From Methylococcaceae bacterium (GTDB lineage: Bacteria > Pseudomonadota > Gammaproteobacteria > Methylococcales > Methylomonadaceae), in NCBI GenBank assembly GCA_947506075.1, contig CANNNN010000196.1, positions 1-5,247 on the forward strand: a DNA stretch of 5,247 nt, given 5' to 3'. Under the pieces are notes generated by a model. It searched no databases. It worked only from the letters and a program-made list of their open reading frames with translations, and was not told the DNA's origin. Below, one piece after another: positions 1-5,247 of the stretch; within the stretch, counting starts at the first letter, position 1; each line of letters starts with the position of its first letter. Position numbers and translations under genes: made by a program.

Positions 1-85
1 AATCATGGCGTTCATTGATTATTTTAACAACACGATGGCTAAGCCGTTTAAGTGGACTTATCAAGGCAAAGTTATGGTTGCCTGA
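1..85 (+). CDS. IS630-family transposase, C-terminal end (partial)
   Basis: The reading frame that starts at base 2 is open from the window edge and ends at TGA 83-85. It gives 27 residues containing FIDYFNNTMAKPFKWTY followed by QGKVMVA. This is the characteristic C-terminal end of IS630/Tc1-mariner-type DDE transposases, where an 'xFIxYFNxTMAKPFKWTYxG' tail closes the protein. The catalytic DDE residues lie upstream, outside the window, so it cannot be judged whether the copy is intact or a remnant. The stop falls where family members usually end, which argues against a 3' truncation. The family call rests on a short but distinctive motif recalled from known members. It is not from a search. 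Confidence 0.72.
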   Translation, partial: IMAFIDYFNNTMAKPFKWTYQGKVMVA

Positions 86-118
86 ATTTGATCACGAACT
101 TCCGGTTTGTTGTACTAG
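1..118 (+). mobile_element. Right-hand end of an IS630-like insertion sequence (boundary uncertain)
   Basis: The transposase tail implies that the terminal inverted repeat of the element follows closely after base 85. IS630-family elements duplicate a TA dinucleotide and often insert at CTAG. A CTAG occurs at 115-118, about 30 bp after the stop, which is a reasonable distance for the element's end. The left end is outside the window, so the inverted repeat cannot be confirmed and the boundary at 118 is an inference. Confidence 0.35.
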
Positions 119-164
119 CTACTATAGAGCTACAGAGTTAGGCGGATTATACCGATTTTCTTAC

Positions 165-220
165 CTACTCCCCTGGCTAACATTAGCCCCTCTGCTATTG
201 GAGAGGGTTGGAGAGAGTAG
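165..220. repeat. Imperfect palindromic, REP-like intergenic repeat
   Basis: Two nested inverted repeats share one centre. CTACTC (165-170) pairs with GAGTAG (215-220), and CCCTCT (188-193) pairs with AGAGGG (202-207) around an 8-nt loop. The right arm also holds a direct repeat, TTGGAGAG at 198-205 and 208-215. The wording (CCCCTCT..attGGAGAGGGTTGGAGAG) resembles the widespread CCCTCTCC/GGAGAGGG intergenic repeats of gammaproteobacterial genomes. It lies between the IS end and the PepSY gene. No T-tract follows, so it is unlikely to be an intrinsic terminator. Resemblance to a repeat family is from memory and other copies were not checked. Confidence 0.4.
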
Positions 221-305
221 ATTAAAATACCAAGCTCTGTTGTTCATATCAGTGTTTATCCATCCAACCCATGTCACCCGCGTTCTCCTCTAAAGTGGTT
301 TGCTA

Positions 306-560
306 ATGAAAAATTTGCTTAAAGCCCTGGTTGTTGTCTTGCTGTTCTCCAAGTGCTGTTTTGCTGATTACAGCCTATTGGCTAGCGTCACTCTGGATGA
401 GGCAACCAAGCAAATCATCGAAGGCACGTACAACAAGGTCTTGGGCGCGCAAACAGAAATCATAGACGGTAAAACAGTCTATATCATTAAAGTGCTGACG
501 CCCGATGGCCATATCAGGTATTACAAGATTGATGCCGAAACCGGTCAATTAGTCAGTTAA
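306..560 (+). CDS. Small exported PepSY-domain protein
   Basis: This 84-residue protein begins with a basic, then hydrophobic, segment (MKNLLKALVVVLLFSKCCFA) that reads as a Sec signal peptide, with likely cleavage after Ala20. The mature part of about 64 residues is one PepSY-type unit: a helix (TLDEATKQIIEGTYNKVLGA) followed by strands ending in VYIIKVLTPDGHIRYYKIDAETGQL, the usual PepSY close. It should therefore act in the periplasm. PepSY domains are thought to inhibit peptidases or modulate partner proteins; no catalytic residues are seen. The ATG at 306 is preferred over an in-frame TTG at 300 because AAAGTGG (292-298) sits 7 nt before it as a modest ribosome site. Cys17-Cys18 do not form a lipobox, so a lipoprotein is unlikely. 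The response regulator gene follows after 18 bp, which suggests co-transcription and a role linked to the two-component system. The domain call is fairly secure; the exact function is unknown. Confidence 0.83.
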   Translation: MKNLLKALVVVLLFSKCCFADYSLLASVTLDEATKQIIEGTYNKVLGAQTEIIDGKTVYIIKVLTPDGHIRYYKIDAETGQLVS

Positions 561-578
561 ACTCAACCGATAAAAAAC

Positions 579-1256
579 ATGCGTATCTTAATTGTTGAAG
601 ATGAAGTAAAACTTTGCGAACAGATTCAGCAGTTCTTTGCTGATAAAGGCTTTGCCGTTGATACCGCCAATACCGGTAGCGATGGCTATTACATGGGCAA
701 GGAATATCCTATAGATGCCGCAGTCATTGATATTGGCTTGCCTGATTTTTCCGGCATCGAGCTGATTAAACGTCTGCGCAAAGACAAGGTGATAGTGCCG
801 ATCCTGATTCTAACTGCGCGTAGCCGTTGGCAGGAAAAAGTGGAAGGACTGGAAGCCGGAGCCGATGATTACCTGGTTAAGCCGTTTCATTATGAAGAGT
901 TGTTGGCTAGGGTGAATGCGTTGATCAGGCGCTCAGCAGGAGTCGCTCATCCGGTATTGACTCATGACAATATTGAACTGGATACCGTGGCTCAGGAAGT
1001 CACCGTATCCGGCGTCAAGCTGGAATTAACGGCTTACGAATACAAGGTGCTGGAGTATTTGATGTTTAGGAAAGGCGAAGTGGTTTCAAAATCTGTTTTA
1101 ACCGCGCATATTTATGACGAAGACTTTGAGCGTGACAGTAATGTACTTGAGGTTTTTATCGGTCGCTTGAGAAAAAAGCTTGACCCCGACGGCACCCGAA
1201 AACCGATTGAAACCTTGCGTGGTCGAGGTTATCTGATTCCTGCCCAGCGCGATTGA
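579..1256 (+). CDS. OmpR/PhoB-family response regulator (PhoP-like)
   Basis: This 225-residue cytoplasmic transcription regulator has the normal length for the family. The receiver domain (about 1-118) has every key residue: acidic pair Glu7-Asp8, phospho-acceptor Asp51 in VIDIGLPDFSG, Thr79 in LILTAR, and Lys101 in the VKPF motif. A short linker leads to a winged-helix DNA-binding domain (about 128-222). Its recognition region is RDSNVLEVFIGRLRKKL (186-201 and just before) and the closing hairpin motif is TLRGRGYL (212-219). The protein opens MRILIVEDE, as family members do, which fixes the ATG at 579 although the ribosome site before it is weak. It lies 18 bp after the PepSY gene and 178 bp before the kinase gene. 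The partner kinase has PhoQ-type features, so this is probably its PhoP-like regulator. Binding as a dimer to direct repeats is expected from the family. I do not assign phoP because orthology and the stimulus are not shown. Confidence 0.95.
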   Translation: MRILIVEDEVKLCEQIQQFFADKGFAVDTANTGSDGYYMGKEYPIDAAVIDIGLPDFSGIELIKRLRKDKVIVPILILTARSRWQEKVEGLEAGADDYLVKPFHYEELLARVNALIRRSAGVAHPVLTHDNIELDTVAQEVTVSGVKLELTAYEYKVLEYLMFRKGEVVSKSVLTAHIYDEDFERDSNVLEVFIGRLRKKLDPDGTRKPIETLRGRGYLIPAQRD

Positions 1257-1297
1257 TTAAAATCATGACCGTTTATATCCTTATGCAGCGAATAGCC

Positions 1298-1408
1298 ATT
1301 AGTCCACGAAAAGCACGAAAGAAATATGTAGTCCTTCATCTTTTGGATAACGATTAAAACCTTGTTGTTTTTTGACTATTTTCACTAAACTCGTCTTTCG
1401 TGGATAAT
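1298..1408. repeat. Small inverted-repeat element (MITE-like, CACGAAA-rich)
   Basis: The 178-bp gap between the regulator and kinase genes holds an element with inverted ends. The left end is ATTAGTCCACGAAA (1298-1311) and the right end is TTTCGTGGATAAT (1396-1408). They are complementary over 13 bp with one bulged G, and TCCACGAAA/TTTCGTGGA match perfectly. CACGAAA is repeated directly inside the left end (1305-1311 and 1314-1320). The element is about 110 bp, AT-rich, and shows no open reading frame or convincing target duplication. CCACGAAAgGCACGAAAg-type strings are, from memory, a recurrent intergenic motif in several bacterial groups. It may be a non-mobile remnant or a short hairpin-forming repeat. 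Other copies in the genome were not checked. Confidence 0.5.
1379..1408 (+). promoter_or_regulatory. Candidate sigma-70 promoter for the kinase gene
   Basis: A -10 box GATAAT (1403-1408, five of six consensus bases) lies 18 bp after a weak -35, TTTTCA (1379-1384, four of six). Transcription would start near 1415, about 20 nt before the kinase ATG. The -10 falls in the right end of the inverted-repeat element, so the element may supply a separate promoter for the kinase. The match is modest in an AT-rich stretch and could be chance. Confidence 0.22.
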
Positions 1409-1434
1409 TCTTTTGTAAATCCCCCAATTATTGA

Positions 1435-2778
1435 ATGAAAATCAAATCCTTAAGCTTTCGACTACTGCTTTCTGCGGGTCTAGTGCTGGCCGCATTTTTT
1501 GCACTGGTATCGGTGGTGCTTGAGCAGGGTTTTCGCGAAAGCGCCGAGCAGGGTTTAAAGGAAAAGTTGCAAGTGCAAGTCTACTCGTTGTTATCGGCCG
1601 CCGAACTTAAAAACTCCGGTGACTTAAACATGCCGCCCAGTTTGCCTGAGCCTCAGTTTGCAACCCCGGGTTCCGGTCTTTATGGCTTTATACACCTGGC
1701 AAAAAATAATCTGGTCTGGCGTTCACCATCGGCCATCGGTCTTGATATAAAGCCGCCGGTAGAGTTAAGCCCCGGAACTATGAAGTTTTTATTGACCGAG
1801 CACGGTCGATACACACTGCATTACGCGGTCATCTGGAAAAATATGGCAGGCGTGGAACGCGAATATATTTTTACCGTGACTGAAGATGCCCAGTTTGTCA
1901 GTAATCAGGTATCACGGTTTAGAGAAACCTTAAGGGGCTGGTTGTTAGCGCTGGGCCTGGTTTTGATGTTTATTCAGTTGGCCTTGTTGCGCTGGGGCTT
2001 AAAGCCATTGCGGGTTATCGTCAAAGATCTAGAGGCGATAGAGCAGGGGCGGAAAACTCACCTGGACGGGGACTATGCAACAGAGCTTGAAGGCCTGGCC
2101 GGTAATCTTAATGCGTTCATCCACAGTGAGCGGGCGCATCTCGAGCGTTATCGCAATGCACTGGCGGATCTGGCGCACAGCCTGAAAACACCGCTGTCGA
2201 TATTGCGCGGCTGCGCCGAATCGTTCAGCGTTAACAGGGAGTCAGTAAAAGAACAGATTTTCCGTATGGATGAAATCGTAGAGTATCAATTGCAGCGGGC
2301 GGCCGCAAAGGGCAAGCATAAAACCACAGGTACCATCGATTTAGCGGTGGTTATCAAGAAAATTGGCGCATCGTTAAATAAAGTTTATAGCGATAAAAAC
2401 ATAACGTTCGATATAACGGTGCCTGAACCAAGCCTGATTTATTATGAAGAAGGCGACATATATGAAATAGCCGGTAATCTGATGGATAACGCCTGCAAGT
2501 GGTGTCAGCAGTCTGTGAAAGTCTGTGTTAGCCTGAATGAACATAAAGGCAGGCGGGATTTTTCCGTGTTGTTGACTGTTGACGATGACGGCCCAGGCAT
2601 TCCAGTAGAAAAATTGGCTGAAATATTAAAAAGAGGCGTCAGAGCCGACGAAAATGTCCATGGGCACGGTATCGGCATGGCCGTCGTTCATGAATTGGTC
2701 GGACTGATGGGTGGCTTGCTGGCAGGCAAAAAGAGCGACACACTGGGTGGCATGAAATGGAGTGTTTATTTGCCATGA
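1435..2778 (+). CDS. PhoQ-like sensor histidine kinase
   Basis: This 447-residue inner-membrane kinase should sense an envelope signal and phosphorylate the regulator encoded before it. Membrane segments lie at about 10-29 and 169-187, enclosing a periplasmic sensor domain of about 140 residues. A HAMP-like linker (about 188-235) follows. The phospho-acceptor is His248 in LAHSLKTPL; the HSLKTP form, with Ser rather than Glu after His, is typical of the PhoQ group. The ATPase domain shows the N box (NLMDNACKW, Asn348 and Asn352), the G1 box (DDDGPGIP, 383-390) and the G2 box (GHGIGMAVV, 410-418). All catalytic motifs are present, so it should be active. The sensor domain lacks the acidic cluster that binds divalent cations in enteric PhoQ, so its signal may differ. 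The ATG at 1435 gives a normal N-terminus (short basic stretch, then TM1), but no good ribosome site is seen. It ends 29 bp from the convergent sbcC. Confidence 0.93.
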   Translation: MKIKSLSFRLLLSAGLVLAAFFALVSVVLEQGFRESAEQGLKEKLQVQVYSLLSAAELKNSGDLNMPPSLPEPQFATPGSGLYGFIHLAKNNLVWRSPSAIGLDIKPPVELSPGTMKFLLTEHGRYTLHYAVIWKNMAGVEREYIFTVTEDAQFVSNQVSRFRETLRGWLLALGLVLMFIQLALLRWGLKPLRVIVKDLEAIEQGRKTHLDGDYATELEGLAGNLNAFIHSERAHLERYRNALADLAHSLKTPLSILRGCAESFSVNRESVKEQIFRMDEIVEYQLQRAAAKGKHKTTGTIDLAVVIKKIGASLNKVYSDKNITFDITVPEPSLIYYEEGDIYEIAGNLMDNACKWCQQSVKVCVSLNEHKGRRDFSVLLTVDDDGPGIPVEKLAEILKRGVRADENVHGHGIGMAVVHELVGLMGGLLAGKKSDTLGGMKWSVYLP

Positions 2779-2784
2779 ACCACC

Positions 2785-2806
2785 CGTTGATGGCGCGCCA
2801 TCAACG
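2785..2806. terminator. Perfect 22-bp palindrome between convergent genes; possible bidirectional terminator
   Basis: The half-site CGTTGATGGCG (2785-2795) is followed directly by its exact reverse complement (2796-2806), with GGCGCGCC at the centre. It fills most of the 29-bp gap between the kinase stop (2776-2778) and the sbcC stop (2808-2810). As RNA it would fold into a GC-rich hairpin of about 9 bp with a 4-nt loop on either strand. This suits a shared terminator for the two converging transcripts. Neither side has a run of T, so it is not a classic intrinsic terminator. A protein-binding site or a hairpin that protects 3' ends is also possible. Confidence 0.45.
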
Positions 2807-2807
2807 C

Positions 2808-5247
2808 TTATGACGCCTGCTTCAACATGCCCATGCCGTTAGGTTTTTTGACTAGCTGCAGTTGGGCTTTAAAGCGTTTCTGAACGCTTTCGATATGAGA
2901 TATAACGCCAACAGTTTTGCCGTGGGTATGCAGGCCTTCCAGAGTGCTAATGACCGTGTACAGTGTTTCTGCGTCCAGGTTGCCAAAGCCTTCATCGAGA
3001 AATAACGAATCTACGGATTTACCGTTATTGGCCAATTCGGAAAGTCCTAATGCTAACGCCAGACTCACCACAAAACTCTCGCCCCCGGATAAGGTCTTCG
3101 GTAGTCTGTGCGCATTGGCCTGAAAAGTATCTTCGATTGCCAGCGCCAGGCCCTGTTCACTGGGCACACTGCGCAGATAATAACGACCGCTGATTTTTTC
3201 CAGCACGGCATTGGTCTGGGATAATAATCGTTCGGCTACCCGTTTTTGAACCCTACGGCGAAAATCTATGCCGCTTTCTTCAGCTATTTGTGCGGCTTCG
3301 ACGCTACACAAGCGGGCAATCTCCTCCTGATCCAGTAATTGAGCATGGGTTGACTCGAACTTTAGTTGTAACTGGTTTTGCTCTTTCAGTAGCTGTTCCA
3401 GACGTTGCGCCTCCAGATTGGCTATCGTCAGTTTCTCGGTCACACTCTTCAGCTGTATCTCCAGTTGCTCAGGACTCGACTCAGTTGACAGCTGAGCCTG
3501 CTCAGTTTCCAGGTCAAGCCGGCTTACTTCCAGAAGTACGGTTTTGGCATCAATCTCCTGTTCTAGCTCAGCCAGCTGCCGCTCCAGTTCCGGCTGATGC
3601 TGCAGCATTTCCATTATTTCAGATAGTTGATGCAGACTGGTGAATTGCGTTCCTTGCAGTTTGTCCTGTAACACCTGCTGTAACATGCTGAATTCGGCTT
3701 CCTGTTGGACGATGAGTTGTTTCTGGTCGGCCAGCAGCTGTTGTTTTTCAATCAAGGCCAAATGCAAACCGATGATTTCTTCACCTTGTAATTGCTGGTT
3801 GTAACGCTGAAGTTTTTCAGTGCATACAGTAATTTCTGCCTGGCAGAGAGCTTTTTTTGCGGACAAGGCTTCCAGTTCTTCGGTTAAGCTTTTTTGGCGG
3901 AAAGCATAGCCTTGATAATCCTGCCTACGCGCATTCAGCCGGTCGAATAACGCATCTTCCTTGCCTTTGGCGGGCATTTTTTCGCCCAGCAAGGTCAATT
4001 GTGTCAGAACCTTTTCGGATAGATGTTGTTCTTGCTGCCGACAGGTAGCTAATGCGGCTTCGTTATCGATCTCTGCTTTGGCGCGATCCCCGCGCTCGGT
4101 CTCCAATTGTTTGGTATTTAGCTGCAAGCGCTGTACCGTAACAACACTCTTTTCGATCAAGGCTGACACTTGTTCAATGCTCGTCTGTTTGCTTTTATAG
4201 TCGGCAATCACACGGGTAACGGTATTCAATTCGTTTATTTCGTTATTGAGCAGCTGCTTCATCAAACTTAACTTATTGATATTAAGCTCTGTGCTCGCCG
4301 TGTTCAACTTGTTGCATAAGGTTTGCCATTGGGAGTTGGTCTTGGCCTGCGTGGTCAGCGTAGCCTGATTTTTTTCTGCCTGTATGTTTGTTATTTTGAG
4401 CTGCTGTTCCAGCTTGCCGGCAGTGCTCATTAATACCTTTATTTTCCCTTTCTGATCCGACAAAGCCTGTTGAGAATTAGCTTCCTTCGGCGGGTGTTCT
4501 ACATAAGGATGTTCTGAGGCGCCACATAAAAAGCAAGGTTCGCCATCGATCAGATGCTGCCGCTCTGAGGCCATTTTTTTCAACAAGGATTCACGAAAAA
4601 CAGCTGTTTCCAGCGTGTGTTTAATATTTTCTTCGCGGCTGATTTCCTGTTTTAACGCTGCAAGTTCGGCTTCCAGCACTTTACTATCATGATTGATCGG
4701 CTCTTTACGGCCAAAGAGGCCGAAAAAACTAAAAGGGCTAGCGCTCAGCTTTTGGTTTGCTTTGGCCAGGTTATAGAGTTCTTGGAAATCCTGAACTCGC
4801 TGTCGTTGATCTTGCAAAAATCCTTCAAGTTCAACCAAGCTTTTACCTTGAGCCAACTCCGTTAACGCCTTTTCAGTCAGCGGCAGCTTTTGCTTTAATT
4901 CGGCAATCCGTTTGTTTTCCTGGGCAATTGCAGACTGGTTGTTTTTAAGTGATGCATTCGTGTTTTTTGACCACTTGGCGTAGGCTTTTTGTTGTGCTTT
5001 TAATTCGACCAGTTCGGCACGGATTTTTTTTAAGCTTCCTGTTTCGGGAAAGTTGGTCAACAACGGTTGATCTGCGACATGCTCTGTTAGCCAAGTGGAT
5101 ACCGTTGCAAGGACGGATGTTTTTTGCTCAATCTGGGCGTTTAAAGATTGCGCTAAGTCAGATTCTGACTGGTGTTGGGCATTTAATTGGCCTACCTGGG
5201 CTCTCAGCTCGGTTAGCGTTTTCTTCTGTTCGGTAATTGATATAGCG
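2808..5247 (-). CDS. sbcC: Exonuclease subunit SbcC (N-terminal part outside window)
   Basis: SbcC is the SMC/Rad50-like ATPase of the SbcCD nuclease, which opens DNA hairpins and trims blocked double-strand ends. The visible part is 812 residues, counted from the first full codon at the window edge. It has a long coiled coil, a zinc hook Cys-Phe-Leu-Cys (238-241, in GEPCFLCGASEHP), a second coiled coil, then the C-terminal ATPase half. That half has the ABC signature LSGGES (719-724), Walker B SLFLDEGFGNLD (Asp751, Glu752), and the switch His784 in ISHIE. The frame has no stop from a TTG at 5061-5063 to the window edge, adding 61 residues of the same coiled-coil type (EQKKTLTELRAQVGQLNAQH), so that TTG is internal. 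Walker A and the real start lie beyond the window. The hook-to-C-terminus length (about 571 residues) is close to my recollection of E. coli SbcC (1048 residues in all), so perhaps 250 residues are missing. The gene converges with the kinase gene. sbcD is expected upstream, outside the window. Confidence 0.94.
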   Translation of the reverse strand, partial: AISITEQKKTLTELRAQVGQLNAQHQSESDLAQSLNAQIEQKTSVLATVSTWLTEHVADQPLLTNFPETGSLKKIRAELVELKAQQKAYAKWSKNTNASLKNNQSAIAQENKRIAELKQKLPLTEKALTELAQGKSLVELEGFLQDQRQRVQDFQELYNLAKANQKLSASPFSFFGLFGRKEPINHDSKVLEAELAALKQEISREENIKHTLETAVFRESLLKKMASERQHLIDGEPCFLCGASEHPYVEHPPKEANSQQALSDQKGKIKVLMSTAGKLEQQLKITNIQAEKNQATLTTQAKTNSQWQTLCNKLNTASTELNINKLSLMKQLLNNEINELNTVTRVIADYKSKQTSIEQVSALIEKSVVTVQRLQLNTKQLETERGDRAKAEIDNEAALATCRQQEQHLSEKVLTQLTLLGEKMPAKGKEDALFDRLNARRQDYQGYAFRQKSLTEELEALSAKKALCQAEITVCTEKLQRYNQQLQGEEIIGLHLALIEKQQLLADQKQLIVQQEAEFSMLQQVLQDKLQGTQFTSLHQLSEIMEMLQHQPELERQLAELEQEIDAKTVLLEVSRLDLETEQAQLSTESSPEQLEIQLKSVTEKLTIANLEAQRLEQLLKEQNQLQLKFESTHAQLLDQEEIARLCSVEAAQIAEESGIDFRRRVQKRVAERLLSQTNAVLEKISGRYYLRSVPSEQGLALAIEDTFQANAHRLPKTLSGGESFVVSLALALGLSELANNGKSVDSLFLDEGFGNLDAETLYTVISTLEGLHTHGKTVGVISHIESVQKRFKAQLQLVKKPNGMGMLKQAS

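Noticed and set aside
15..293. Plus-strand open frame of 92 codons starting with TTG
   Set aside because: It overlaps the transposase tail in another frame, runs through the hairpin repeat, has no ribosome site, and its product resembles no family I recognise.
348..359. Possible lipoprotein lipobox at FSKCC in the PepSY protein
   Set aside because: The residues before the cysteine (Ser-Lys) do not fit the lipobox pattern; a normal signal-peptidase site at Cys-Phe-Ala fits better.
1372..1377. TTGACT as a strong -35 box before the kinase gene
   Set aside because: No -10-like sequence lies 16-18 bp downstream; the good GATAAT at 1403 is 25 bp away, so the weaker TTTTCA is the better-spaced partner.
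4708..4722. CGGCC-AAAGA-GGCCG hairpin followed by A residues on the plus strand
   Set aside because: It lies within sbcC codons (Gly-Leu-Phe-Gly segment), and on the gene's own strand the T-run precedes rather than follows the stem, so it is not a terminator.
2917..5236. Several plus-strand frames of 63-117 codons opposite sbcC (for example 3290-3643 and 4949-5236)
   Set aside because: They are antisense shadows of a clear, long coding gene and their products are low-complexity with no recognisable domain or start signal.

Overview
The window looks like chromosomal DNA of a gammaproteobacterium with moderate GC (a little under half, by eye). The evidence is a PhoP/PhoQ-type two-component pair, a gammaproteobacterial-style SbcC with the hook motif CFLC, and an IS630-type transposase tail. 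A methanotroph-like lineage (Methylococcales) would fit the protein style and the intergenic repeats. That is an impression, not a demonstrated placement.

Layout. Positions 1-85 are the last 27 codons of an IS630-family transposase, so the window starts inside an insertion sequence. Positions 86-305 are non-coding and hold the presumed IS end, an imperfect hairpin repeat (165-220), and the likely promoter region of the next genes. Positions 306-2778 carry three co-directional genes: a small exported PepSY-domain protein (306-560), an OmpR/PhoB-family response regulator (579-1256) and a PhoQ-like sensor histidine kinase (1435-2778). The first two are 18 bp apart. The kinase is separated from the regulator by 178 bp that holds a small inverted-repeat element rich in CACGAAA (about 1298-1408). 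A perfect 22-bp palindrome (2785-2806) lies in the 29-bp gap where the kinase gene and the next gene converge. The minus strand from 2808 to the window edge is sbcC, which lacks its N-terminal part because it runs off the window.

How the genes work together. The PepSY protein, regulator and kinase form a plausible signalling module. The kinase senses an envelope signal and phosphorylates Asp51 of the regulator, which binds DNA through its winged helix. The exported PepSY protein may modulate the kinase or be a target of the system. SbcC is unrelated: it is the ATPase/coiled-coil subunit of the SbcCD nuclease, with sbcD expected outside the window.

I see no clearly new biological system. The most notable points are the repeat element between the regulator and kinase genes (one end offers a promoter-like -10), the kinase sensor domain without a PhoQ-type acidic patch, and the sbcC reading frame, which continues beyond its apparent TTG start to the window edge.
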